Positions 1 through 7,534 of a stretch of 49,688 nucleotides of DNA are shown piece by piece. The stretch spans positions 1-49,688 of the forward strand of contig NZ_ADNY01000055.1 of the NCBI RefSeq assembly GCF_000178475.1, in the 5' to 3' direction. Numbering within the stretch: the first letter of the stretch is position 1; each line of letters begins with the position of its first letter. The position numbers were made by a program, and so were the translations under genes. This DNA comes from Lactobacillus amylolyticus DSM 11664 (GTDB lineage Bacteria > Bacillota > Bacilli > Lactobacillales > Lactobacillaceae). Below the pieces are notes generated by a model that was not told where the DNA came from, ran no database searches, and worked only from the letters and a program-made list of their open reading frames with translations.

Positions 1-256
1 ATTGTCGAATATAGCTTAATTGATCTTTTAAGTCATCTTTTTGACTATAAGTTGATACTCTGGCATAAGCAACTTGTTTTTTATTTGAGCTTAGACTATT
101 TTTGTTCAAATATTGATTGATTTGATCTTCTGTATAGAATCTGCGATTAGTAGGTGAGCGTTTAGCCTTAAGAATACCCTTTCGATCCCATGTTTGGAGG
201 GTTCTAGTGGTTATTCCTAAACGATCAGCGACATCTTTAGGTTTTAAAATTGCCAT
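1..256 (-). CDS. IS607-family serine recombinase/transposase TnpA, N-terminal part (runs off the window)
   Basis: The reverse-strand reading begins MAILKPKDVADRLGITTRTL, a MerR-type helix-turn-helix, and after a short linker reaches YARVSTYSQKDDL. That is the start of a small serine-recombinase catalytic domain, with the nucleophilic serine in the RVST motif. A MerR-like HTH placed before a serine recombinase is the hallmark of IS607-type TnpA. The ATG at 254-256 follows a GGAAGTG ribosome binding site. The gene is cut by the window edge at about residue 85, so the rest of the catalytic domain and any tnpB partner are not visible. Family assignment is firm; activity cannot be judged. Confidence 0.88.
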   Translation of the reverse strand, partial: MAILKPKDVADRLGITTRTLQTWDRKGILKAKRSPTNRRFYTEDQINQYLNKNSLSSNKKQVAYARVSTYSQKDDLKDQLSYIRQ

Positions 257-345
257 AATATTCACTTCCATTTTTAACTTTCTGATGAATATCAGAGCAA
301 ATATTTCTATAATATTCTACATATTTCTATATTTTTGTTAACAGT
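1..345 (-). mobile_element. End of an IS607-family insertion sequence (boundary approximate)
   Basis: The element contains the tnpA fragment plus its upstream end. IS607 elements lack terminal inverted repeats, so the edge cannot be read directly. I place it between the AT-rich direct repeats around 300-337 (two copies of a sequence close to atatttctata) and the chromosomal ribosome binding site at about 354-360. The repeats could be recombinase-binding sites at the element end; this is inference. Confidence 0.5.
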
Positions 346-368
346 TAATCATCTCCTCTTTAACTTAA

Positions 369-578
369 TTACTTGCGAACGGCTTTCTTATCAATCAAGA
401 TCGTGCTACCGAGTTCATCCCCTTGCAAAGCGCTCAATGCTTCACCCACGCTGAGCATTGCTTCTGCTTCCGCGTTTCTCTTAATATTTGCAAAAACACG
501 ATTCTTGCCATTTTTGCCGTATTTGTCTTCATTCTTAAAAGTAAATTGTACTGATTGTGATAATGATTCGGTTGCCAT
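369..578 (-). CDS. Small DUF1659-like protein, 69 residues
   Basis: This short soluble protein contains NGKNRVFANIKRNAEAEAML, followed by a segment in which residues SVGEALSALQ precede a final beta-like strand. That layout resembles the DUF1659 family of about 70 residues found in lactobacilli and bacilli; the role of the family is unknown. I chose the ATG at 576-578 because AAGGAAGGAA lies just upstream. A longer reading to 617 has no ribosome binding site. In related genomes such genes are often followed by a DUF2922 gene. Here the next thing downstream is a good AGGAG site and then the IS607 end, so the partner seems to be interrupted. Family assignment is from memory and moderate. Confidence 0.6.
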   Translation of the reverse strand: MATESLSQSVQFTFKNEDKYGKNGKNRVFANIKRNAEAEAMLSVGEALSALQGDELGSTILIDKKAVRK

Positions 579-732
579 ATTTAAGAATTCCTTCCTTATG
601 TATAAACGGATGATCATTTTTGTGTGATAGGCATGATGTACCGTTTGTGATATGGTTGTCCGTAATCAACCCGCGCGCCAGATATCTTACACTATTACTA
701 ACAATCTGAAACGCGATTTTGTAACACCCTTT

Positions 733-761
733 TTCAAATTTTTTAGCAAACAAGATATAAT
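733..761 (+). promoter_or_regulatory. Sigma-A-type promoter for the Ser-rich membrane protein
   Basis: A -35 box TTCAAA (733-738) and a perfect -10 TATAAT (756-761) are separated by 17 bases. The start codon follows 38 bases after the -10 box. Confidence 0.6.
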
Positions 762-798
762 ATAAGAAAACATAACATGGAAAGGAACTTACATATAT

Positions 799-1260
799 AT
801 GAAGGAATCATTTCTCTGGGGAATCGTTGCCATCATCATTGTGATCAGCGGCGGCGGTTTTATCATTTATGAAGAAAACAAGCAGGACACCGCGCCTAGT
901 TCGCAAACAGCCAGTTCCAAGACTTCATCCAAAAAGTCTTCCTCGCAAACTAGCTCAGACTCATCCGAAGATAGCAGCGATGACAGTTCTTCCCAATCCC
1001 AATCTTCCTCATCTGACACTGGTACTGCCGGTCAGCAAGGCGAAGGCAAAGCAGGAGATCATACCGTTAGCGGCAAGACCGTCAGCGAAGATACGATCAT
1101 CAATGTTAAGAACAAGATCAAAAGCCTCGGCTTCAACCCTAATGCCTGGAGTCCACAAGATATCATCGACTTGTACCGCTTCTGCGTTAACCGTGGTCAC
1201 AGCGATCCTGACCAGATTACCCGCTCAGATGTCCAAGATTATTTAAATAATGGGCAGTAA
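799..1260 (+). CDS. Membrane-anchored serine-rich protein of unknown function
   Basis: This 153-residue protein has a single N-terminal membrane segment (about residues 7-24) with no lipobox or obvious cleavage site, so it is probably anchored by its N terminus with the remainder outside. Residues 33-75 form a low-complexity Ser/Asp/Lys/Thr linker. The C-terminal 55 residues (from about SEDTIINVKNKIKSLG) look like a small helical domain with conserved-looking tryptophan and tyrosine positions. The ATG at 799 is preceded by AAAGGAA and a clear promoter. I do not recognise the C-terminal domain. The Ser-rich spacer suggests a wall-spanning linker that displays the terminal domain, but that is inference. 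Confidence 0.72.
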   Translation: MKESFLWGIVAIIIVISGGGFIIYEENKQDTAPSSQTASSKTSSKKSSSQTSSDSSEDSSDDSSSQSQSSSSDTGTAGQQGEGKAGDHTVSGKTVSEDTIINVKNKIKSLGFNPNAWSPQDIIDLYRFCVNRGHSDPDQITRSDVQDYLNNGQ

Positions 1261-1355
1261 TTCCACGCAAATACGCGTGAATAGTTGCCTTTATCGCAAA
1301 AACTCTGTAGAATTAGTATTGATTTTCCGATTTTTATAAAAAGGAGTGCCCTAAA

Positions 1356-1796
1356 TTGACTGAAGAAGAAAAGAACACCAATCAAAAGGCCGAAGAAGAA
1401 AAGGATGAAGACGAAAATCCTGAGTTTAAGGTAGTTATGCCAAAAGCTAACCGCGTAACCATGGAACCTGAAGAATTCAAGGAACAACCAGATTACTTAA
1501 AGGTTTTCGCTAACTTCTACATTGCTCAATTCGGCTTAGATGATTTGGAAATTATCAACTTATACGACAAGAACCACAACATGGTCGACATTAACAAATA
1601 CTTGCTTAACAATATCCACTTCCCACGCAAGACTTTGATCAAGCACGTACTTCAATACCACGATTACAACTTCAAGGCTTTGCTTGACGAAATCAGCAAG
1701 GACGAAGATATTGATCCAGAACAAATGAAGACTTACGAAGATTGGAACACTTGGTACGAAAAGCGTCGTGCTAAGATTCCTGGTTCTTTATCTTAA
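1356..1796 (+). CDS. Conserved acidic protein of unknown function (TTG start)
   Basis: This is a 146-residue soluble protein. The first 22 residues are very rich in Glu, Lys and Asp and are probably disordered; the rest looks like a compact alpha-helical fold (IAQFGLDDLEIINLYDK and later WNTWYEKRRAKIPGSL). The start is TTG at 1356, well placed after AAAGGAGTG; no in-frame ATG lies nearby. It stands alone between two single-gene units and ends just before a terminator at 1805-1840. I know of no function. Codon use is of the highly adapted type (AAC, TAC, CAC), which suggests good expression. Confidence 0.72.
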   Translation: MTEEEKNTNQKAEEEKDEDENPEFKVVMPKANRVTMEPEEFKEQPDYLKVFANFYIAQFGLDDLEIINLYDKNHNMVDINKYLLNNIHFPRKTLIKHVLQYHDYNFKALLDEISKDEDIDPEQMKTYEDWNTWYEKRRAKIPGSLS

Positions 1797-1804
1797 TTCA
1801 AGAG

Positions 1805-1840
1805 CAAAAAGGCGATCCCAGACGGGGTAGTCTTTTTTTA
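1805..1840 (+). terminator. Rho-independent terminator
   Basis: Arms aaaaggcgatccc and ggggtagtctttt pair around the loop agac, with one internal mismatch and a following run of seven T. Confidence 0.75.
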
Positions 1841-1895
1841 CGAGAATTTCACTAAAACTTATTCTTTTTGTGGTTGCTATTTTATTTTCTTTCTT

Positions 1896-1928
1896 TATAT
1901 TAATTAAAATTTAAATTTAATTAATATA
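1896..1928. repeat. Perfect 13-bp AT-only inverted repeat upstream of kup
   Basis: The arm TATATTAATTAAA (1896-1908) is exactly complementary to 1916-1928, with a 7-base spacer. It sits 28 bases before the kup start codon, where it could be an operator or an RNA hairpin. It has no G or C and no T-run typical of a terminator. Confidence 0.6.
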
Positions 1929-1956
1929 TTAAGTATAGATGTATAGAGATTAACTA

Positions 1957-3972
1957 ATGAGTAAATCTGATAAAAAACGCAAAATGTCCCTCGCTGGACT
2001 GCTAATTGCGATTGGAATCGTTTATGGCGATATCGGTACCAGTCCGCTTTATGTAATGAAATCAATCGTCGCTGAAAATGGTGGGATAGCCAACGTCAAC
2101 CGCGAATTTATCGTCGGTTCAATCTCCCTCGTTCTCTGGACCATAACGCTTTTGACCACGGTAAAATACGTGATGATCGCGCTGAGGGCCACTAACCACG
2201 GCGAGGGTGGCATCTTCTCGCTCTATGCCCTCGTCAGAAAGCGTGCCAAATGGCTGGTTATCCCTGCCCTGGTTGGTGGTGCAACACTGCTGGCTGATGG
2301 TACTTTGACCCCAGCCGTAACGGTTACTACCGCCATCGAAGGGCTCAAAAACATGAAGTTTGGCTCCGCCATCCCGGTCTCCAGCCAAAACATGGTCATC
2401 GGCATTACCATCACCATTTTGCTGGTCCTTTTTTCAATCCAGTTCATGGGAACTAGAATGATCGGCAAGTCCTTTGGTCCAATTATGCTGATCTGGTTCA
2501 CCTTCCTGGGCGTCGTTGGCCTCGTCAACATGAGCAGCGACTGGTCGATCCTGGAAGCAATCAACCCGGTTTGCGCAATCAAAATTCTGTTCAGCCCCGC
2601 CAACAAGGTCGGCATCCTGATCCTGGGTTCAGTCTTCCTGGCAACCACTGGTGCTGAGGCCCTCTATTCAGATGTCGGTCACGTCGGCAAAGCCAACATT
2701 ATCGGTTCCTGGCCTTACGTTTTTATCTGCCTGGCTTTGAATTACTTAGGCCAAGGCGTCTGGATCTTGCAAAACCCTAATTTCCACACTTCTGGTAACT
2801 TTAACCCCTTTTTTGAAGTGGTACCGGAAAATCTGCGGATTTTTGCAATTATCCTCGCTACCATCGCTGCCATCATCGCTTCTCAAGCCTTGATCACCGG
2901 CTCCTTCACCTTGGTTGCCGAAGCCAGCGGGCTGAAGTTTTTACCAAAAATGAACATTATTTATCCTTCCGATAAAAAAGGACAAATTTACATTCCTTCT
3001 ATTAATAAGATGATTTGCGCCGTAACGATCGCCATCGTCTTTCTTTTCAGAACTTCGCACCACATGGAAGCAGCCTATGGCTTGGCCATCACGGTTACGA
3101 TGCTGATGACGACCATCCTGCTCTTTGAATATTTGGGCAAAAAGCAAAAGCCGCTCGCACTGCGGATTTTGTTTCTGATCGCATTCGCCTTTATTGAAGG
3201 CATGTTCTTGATCTCCAGCATGACTAAATTCATGCACGGTGGCTACGTAACGGTTTTAATCGCTGGCTTCATCCTGGGCATCATGTACATTTGGTTCTAC
3301 GGCAACAAGATTCGTGACAAGCGTGAATCAAGAAATGCCTACGTGCGTTTGGACGAATACACTGACATGCTTACCAAATTAAGTCACGACGAAGACTACC
3401 CAATTTACGCTACTAACTTGGTTTACATGGCTAAAGTTAAGTACAACAAGTTCATCAAACGTGAGATTCTTTATTCAATTTTAGATAAACGACCAAAGCG
3501 GGCCAAGGCTTACTGGTTCGTAACAGTTAACGTTACTAACGAGCCATTTACCGCTGAATACGCTGTTAATACTTACGGCACGAAGAACGTGATCAACGTG
3601 CAGCTCTTCTTGGGATTCAAGAAGCAGACCAGCGTTAACGTTTATATTAGACAAATTGTCCACGATTTAATTGCGGACTGTACGATTGAACCACAACCAC
3701 AAGATTACACCACCACTCCAGGCCGTAATGTAGGTGACTTCTCCTTCGTCATCGTTAACGATGTGATCTCACCACGAACGCAATTGACTGGTTTTGAAAA
3801 GTGGATGGTTGAAGCTCGTGTTGGCTTGCAGAACTTATCTTCAAACCCAGCTTCATGGTTCGGTTTGGAATATGCGGATACGGTTGTTGAACGTGTACCG
3901 TTGATTTTGGGTCGACCAAATCCTTCATATATCAAGCGTGTTGCACCGAAAGATTATTCTAATTTGAAATAA
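1957..3972 (+). CDS. kup: Kup-type low-affinity potassium transporter
   Basis: This 671-residue K+/H+ symporter of the KUP/HAK family has about 12 membrane segments in residues 12-450 and a cytoplasmic C-terminal domain of about 220 residues. The family signature GDIGTSPLYV is at residues 24-33, followed by NHGEGGIFSLYALVR and later GTGAEALYSD-like and GQG motifs. Length is normal. The ATG at 1957 has only a weak ribosome binding site (AGAGAT). A perfect AT inverted repeat lies upstream, but no ydaO/c-di-AMP riboswitch is visible. The first two thirds of the gene use G/C-ending codons (CTG, ATC, GTC, GCC) far more than its neighbours, while the last third returns to the local style; this may mark recombination. 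Confidence 0.95.
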   Translation: MSKSDKKRKMSLAGLLIAIGIVYGDIGTSPLYVMKSIVAENGGIANVNREFIVGSISLVLWTITLLTTVKYVMIALRATNHGEGGIFSLYALVRKRAKWLVIPALVGGATLLADGTLTPAVTVTTAIEGLKNMKFGSAIPVSSQNMVIGITITILLVLFSIQFMGTRMIGKSFGPIMLIWFTFLGVVGLVNMSSDWSILEAINPVCAIKILFSPANKVGILILGSVFLATTGAEALYSDVGHVGKANIIGSWPYVFICLALNYLGQGVWILQNPNFHTSGNFNPFFEVVPENLRIFAIILATIAAIIASQALITGSFTLVAEASGLKFLPKMNIIYPSDKKGQIYIPSINKMICAVTIAIVFLFRTSHHMEAAYGLAITVTMLMTTILLFEYLGKKQKPLALRILFLIAFAFIEGMFLISSMTKFMHGGYVTVLIAGFILGIMYIWFYGNKIRDKRESRNAYVRLDEYTDMLTKLSHDEDYPIYATNLVYMAKVKYNKFIKREILYSILDKRPKRAKAYWFVTVNVTNEPFTAEYAVNTYGTKNVINVQLFLGFKKQTSVNVYIRQIVHDLIADCTIEPQPQDYTTTPGRNVGDFSFVIVNDVISPRTQLTGFEKWMVEARVGLQNLSSNPASWFGLEYADTVVERVPLILGRPNPSYIKRVAPKDYSNLK

Positions 3973-3977
3973 AAGAA

Positions 3978-4009
3978 AAGAGACATCCTCACGGGGTGTC
4001 CCTTTTTTT
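3978..4009 (+). terminator. Terminator of kup
   Basis: The arms agagacatcct and ggggtgtccct pair with G-T wobbles around a 3-base loop, followed by seven T. Confidence 0.75.
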
Positions 4010-4054
4010 GTAAAAAACAGTCATTAATTTTCTAAAGTTAATTTTACTTTTTAT

Positions 4055-4088
4055 AAAAAAACACTCCATCTCGGAGTGTCTCTTTTTT
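4055..4088 (-). terminator. Terminator of pepO, usable in both directions
   Basis: A perfect 7-bp stem ACACTCC/GGAGTGT is flanked by an A-run on the left and a T-rich run on the right, so it works for leftward transcription and could back up the kup terminator. Confidence 0.75.
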
Positions 4089-6038
4089 CTACCAAATATG
4101 TACCCGCTTCTCAGGAGCAAGCCACATACCGTCGCCTTCCTTAACATCAAAGGCCTTGTAGAATTCGTCTTGACATTGTGATTGAACATTGGCACGTTCA
4201 GGACCAGGTGCGTGTACATCAACTGAAACTTGCGTCTTAATTGAAGCCTCTAATTGCTTGTTCGCCCAAATGCGAGCGAAGTTTTCAAACAATTCTTTCA
4301 TGTCATCGCCCTCATCCTTAGCAGCTTCAACAGCAGCAGTCAAACCACCTTGGTCAGCAATGTTTTCACTAACAATTTGCTTACCATTCAGCTTAACTGG
4401 ACCATATTGAATACCGTTGAACAAGTCGATTTCAGCTTGCGTCCGCTTCTTAAATTCAGCGTAGTCAGCATCTGTCCACCAGTTAACCATGTTGCCCAAC
4501 TCATCGAATTGCGCACCATTGTTGTCAAAAGCGTGAGAAACTTCGTGAGCGATAACAGTTCCGATACCACCGAAGTTTTGCGCTCTAGTTTGCTTCAAAT
4601 CATAGAATGGAGCCTGCAAAATAGCTGCTGGGAAAGTCAAATCGTTTCTTTGAGGATCGTAGCAGGCGTTAACCAAGTTGCCTGGCATAAGCCATACGGT
4701 ACGGTCAACCGGCTTTTGCAATTTTTCAATCATGTACTTTTCACGTTCAATTGCAGCTGCCCGCTCGTTAGAATACAAGCTGCCGCCCTGACTAGCTGGC
4801 GTTACTTGCAATCTGTTATAGATTTCTTCAATCTTGTCTGGGTAGCCGACCTTCAAGATCAAAGCACGAAGCTTCACAATTGCCTTCTTCTTGGTTGCAT
4901 CAGAGAGCCAGTTGTTTTCATTGATCCGCTTTTCGTAAACATCAAGCATCCGGTGAATCATGTCCAAAACGTCCTTCTTGGCTTCTTCGCCGAAGTACTT
5001 TTGACCATAGTAAACACCGACAACTTCACCGAAGGCACCATTTGCCAAGTGATATGCCTGCTTTTCACCGTTAGACAATTCTGGTTGACCAGATAAAGCT
5101 TGACTGAATGGGAAAGCAGCTTCACGGAATTCTTGTGACAAGTAGCTAGCGTTGCCATTGATGAAGCCAACCAGCATCCATGCCTTAATTTCTTCAAAGT
5201 TGTCCTTGTTGATGAGTTCGTTGACGTGATCAAGGAAGCGTGGTTCAGTGTTGATGATTCTGTCAGGAACCTTGCCGAGGATGTTCTTCAAGAAGTAGTC
5301 AATCTTGAAGTCAGTGAACTTAGCTTCAAAGTCAGCCATCTTCATTGGGTTGTACATTGCAGGATAGTCGGCCCACTCTTCGCTGGACTTAACGATCTTC
5401 GCAATCTTGCCATCGTACTTGATAGCCAAGTCGGCCTTCTCTTCCGCATCAGCTTCGTCAAAGCCGGCCATCGTCAATAATTTGACGCTTTGCTTCTTAA
5501 GAACGTCCAGGAGCTTTGATGCAGCTTCTGTCTTATAAGTAGTCGTATCTGGCAAAAAGGTGCTAGGGCCGCCAAAATGAAGCACATTCACCTTGGTATT
5601 CTTCATATCTGCATCAACGTAGTATGAAAATGGCAAGTCAGCAATCTTTTCAAGATCTGCGGCCTTTAAAACAAAGTCGTCGAAGTCGCGCAAATTATTA
5701 ATTGTTGCCAAATCTTCCTTAATTGGTTCGGCACCTTCACGATTACGCTTATCAAAATCACGTGCTAATTTGTAGAATTCAACTGCTTTTTCAAAATTAG
5801 GAACAGCTGGCAAATCCTTCTTGCCGTCTGCAAAATCCGCAAAGTCCTTCATCAAGTTCTTTTCAATTGCTAAGTCGATGCAATCAAAAGAAGTAATTCT
5901 AGAACGGTCAGATGGGATTTTTGTTTTTTCAAGCCATTCTGAGTTAACAGCCAAATACAAGTTATCTTGTGGACGGGTGCCTACCTTAGGTTGTAAGATA
6001 TTGCCGCTACCGCCACGCACAGCCATGGTTTTATTCAT
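4089..6038 (-). CDS. pepO: Neutral endopeptidase PepO (M13 family)
   Basis: This 649-residue zinc metallo-endopeptidase is of the neprilysin type and takes part in intracellular breakdown of casein-derived oligopeptides in lactic acid bacteria. The zinc motif HEVSH is at residues 498-502, and the third ligand is in ENIADQGG (558-565). The family C terminus is present, ending in Trp near PEKRVHIW. The N-terminal region includes the family NLYLAVN segment at 26-32. No signal peptide is present, so it is cytoplasmic. A strong AAAGGAGG site precedes the ATG at 6036-6038, and a -10 TATAAT lies near 6088-6093. Lactobacilli often carry several pepO paralogues; which one this is cannot be said. Confidence 0.94.
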   Translation of the reverse strand: MNKTMAVRGGSGNILQPKVGTRPQDNLYLAVNSEWLEKTKIPSDRSRITSFDCIDLAIEKNLMKDFADFADGKKDLPAVPNFEKAVEFYKLARDFDKRNREGAEPIKEDLATINNLRDFDDFVLKAADLEKIADLPFSYYVDADMKNTKVNVLHFGGPSTFLPDTTTYKTEAASKLLDVLKKQSVKLLTMAGFDEADAEEKADLAIKYDGKIAKIVKSSEEWADYPAMYNPMKMADFEAKFTDFKIDYFLKNILGKVPDRIINTEPRFLDHVNELINKDNFEEIKAWMLVGFINGNASYLSQEFREAAFPFSQALSGQPELSNGEKQAYHLANGAFGEVVGVYYGQKYFGEEAKKDVLDMIHRMLDVYEKRINENNWLSDATKKKAIVKLRALILKVGYPDKIEEIYNRLQVTPASQGGSLYSNERAAAIEREKYMIEKLQKPVDRTVWLMPGNLVNACYDPQRNDLTFPAAILQAPFYDLKQTRAQNFGGIGTVIAHEVSHAFDNNGAQFDELGNMVNWWTDADYAEFKKRTQAEIDLFNGIQYGPVKLNGKQIVSENIADQGGLTAAVEAAKDEGDDMKELFENFARIWANKQLEASIKTQVSVDVHAPGPERANVQSQCQDEFYKAFDVKEGDGMWLAPEKRVHIW

Positions 6039-6123
6039 TAAGGAAATTCCTCCTTTTTTTTCAAAAATAAAAAATTAGATCAACTTAATTATATCATTTT
6101 ATTCTAATTTAGGGTTAAAAGAG

Positions 6124-7341
6124 CTACTTATATATTGTCAACTTGTCATGCAGCTTCAAATATAGTGGGATCATCATGACGATCATCAAGGCGATGACGA
6201 TTGCGGCCACCCAGAAGAATGGCAAATAGCCGGCCTTATCAATAATCAAACCACCGAATAATGGACCAAAAGCACGGCCAATTCCTGAAGCTACCATCGT
6301 TGCCCCCTGATACTTGCCTTTACTAGTCAGTGGCGACAGGTCATTGACGAAGGCTGGGATTGCTGGAAAGGCCGTTGATTCACCAAGAGTCAGAATGAAC
6401 ATCGACAAGGCGAAGTGAAGGAAATCTTTGGCAAAGACCAAGGTGACAAAGGAAATTGAGAACATGATAATACCGAAGATGATCTGGTGGAAAATGTTTT
6501 TAAACAAACGAGGAAAACGAGCCAAAATTCCCTGCATAATGACGATTACGCTGGCATTAAGAGTCCAGAGCAAACTATACATGTGGAATGGTATTCCCAA
6601 TGAAACCATGTAAACAGAAAGGTTGGATTCCCAATTCATGTACATCAGCCAAGTAACGCCTAAAGTAGTAAAGAAAGCCATTGTCATAATGAAGTTACGT
6701 TTTGGCATTGGTTCGGCCTTCTGCTGCTTGCCGCTGTGACCTTTAGCCACCCGTTCTTTATGAAAAGCAATAATTGGCCGGTAATTGAAGAGCGCGTTGA
6801 AGAAGGCAACTGCGAACAAAAGCGCAGCAATGACGAACAAGAGCGTTATGGAATAATCGTACAGATAGCCGACGATCAAGGTTCCTGTTACCACACCCAG
6901 GTTTTGTGAAAAGTACAAAACGCTGAAGACGTAGCGGCCTGAATAACGCTTCAGACTAGTGGCGATGGAGTTGATCAGCGTACTGTTCCAGCCACTGAGC
7001 AGTCCAGTCGTAGTCAGCAATATCCAGTATTCCGGCCAGCCGTGGAAGGCAGCCATCGCAAAAAGAACAAGGACATCCAGCCCAAAGCCCCAAAGAATCA
7101 GGGGATACGGATTGTAGCGGTCATAGGCACGACCGGCGAAAATTGAACCGATAATATTGCCCACGCAGTTGCAAAATAAAACCACACCAATCATTGAAAG
7201 ACTAATGTGCAGCTGTTTATTCAAATAAACTGAGGTCAGCGGCCAGATGAAGCTGGCGCCGATCCACATGGCGAGCTCACCGACGATTAACCAAACTAGT
7301 TTGATCTCATCTTTTGGGACGATTCCGTGTTCTTTTTTCAT
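6124..7341 (-). CDS. MFS transporter, likely drug/metabolite efflux type
   Basis: This 405-residue major facilitator protein has about 12 hydrophobic segments and a basic cytoplasmic loop in the middle (residues about 190-220, rich in Lys and Arg). The loop between helices 2 and 3 carries GRAYDRYNPYPLILWG, the usual MFS motif A position. I start at MKKEHG (7339-7341) because GAAGGGAG lies 8-9 bases upstream; a longer reading begins at GTG inside that site. It is a single-gene unit with no regulator beside it. Related lactobacillar genes are annotated as multidrug MFS permeases, but nothing in the sequence fixes the substrate. Confidence 0.85.
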   Translation of the reverse strand: MKKEHGIVPKDEIKLVWLIVGELAMWIGASFIWPLTSVYLNKQLHISLSMIGVVLFCNCVGNIIGSIFAGRAYDRYNPYPLILWGFGLDVLVLFAMAAFHGWPEYWILLTTTGLLSGWNSTLINSIATSLKRYSGRYVFSVLYFSQNLGVVTGTLIVGYLYDYSITLLFVIAALLFAVAFFNALFNYRPIIAFHKERVAKGHSGKQQKAEPMPKRNFIMTMAFFTTLGVTWLMYMNWESNLSVYMVSLGIPFHMYSLLWTLNASVIVIMQGILARFPRLFKNIFHQIIFGIIMFSISFVTLVFAKDFLHFALSMFILTLGESTAFPAIPAFVNDLSPLTSKGKYQGATMVASGIGRAFGPLFGGLIIDKAGYLPFFWVAAIVIALMIVMMIPLYLKLHDKLTIYK

Positions 7342-7453
7342 AAAAAATACTCCCTTCTCCTCCACTAACTTCTAGCATATCAAGAATTAGCCATGAAAAG
7401 CAATATCTGCAAACCGTTAAGTATAACGACATAAACAAAAAAGAACAGCATCT

Positions 7454-7504
7454 TGAAGTTAACCCCCAGGTTGGATTTTCGTCCAACTCTGGGGGTTAAC
7501 TTCA
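7454..7504. repeat. Very stable 21-bp stem hairpin between asl and the MFS gene
   Basis: Arms of 15 bp (7455-7469 and 7489-7503, core TTAACCCCCAG) are perfectly complementary. Inside them a second 6-bp stem GTTGGA/TCCAAC closes the loop ttttcg, with a single bulged T at 7488. It lies 31 bases past the asl stop and upstream of the MFS gene. T-runs exist on both sides but 12 or more bases away, so it is not a textbook terminator; it may stabilise or end the asnB-asl transcript. Confidence 0.7.
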
Positions 7505-7534
7505 TTCTCCATACTTTTTTTCTTATAAATAAAA

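Noticed and set aside
373..627. 84-codon plus-strand ORF opposite the DUF1659-like gene
   Set aside because: It is a shadow of the minus-strand gene, has no ribosome binding site and its translation has no recognisable domain.
869..1246. Alternative frame in the Ser-rich protein gene giving a Lys/Pro-rich protein
   Set aside because: It starts inside the real gene without a ribosome binding site; its composition is a by-product of the Ser/Asp codon repeats.
1840..1956. c-di-AMP (ydaO) riboswitch before kup
   Set aside because: The spacer is only about 115 bases, almost pure AT, and lacks the G-rich conserved blocks of that riboswitch.
4254..5096. 280-codon plus-strand ORF inside pepO
   Set aside because: It lies wholly antisense to a well-supported PepO coding region and shows only the hydrophobic bias expected of an antisense frame.
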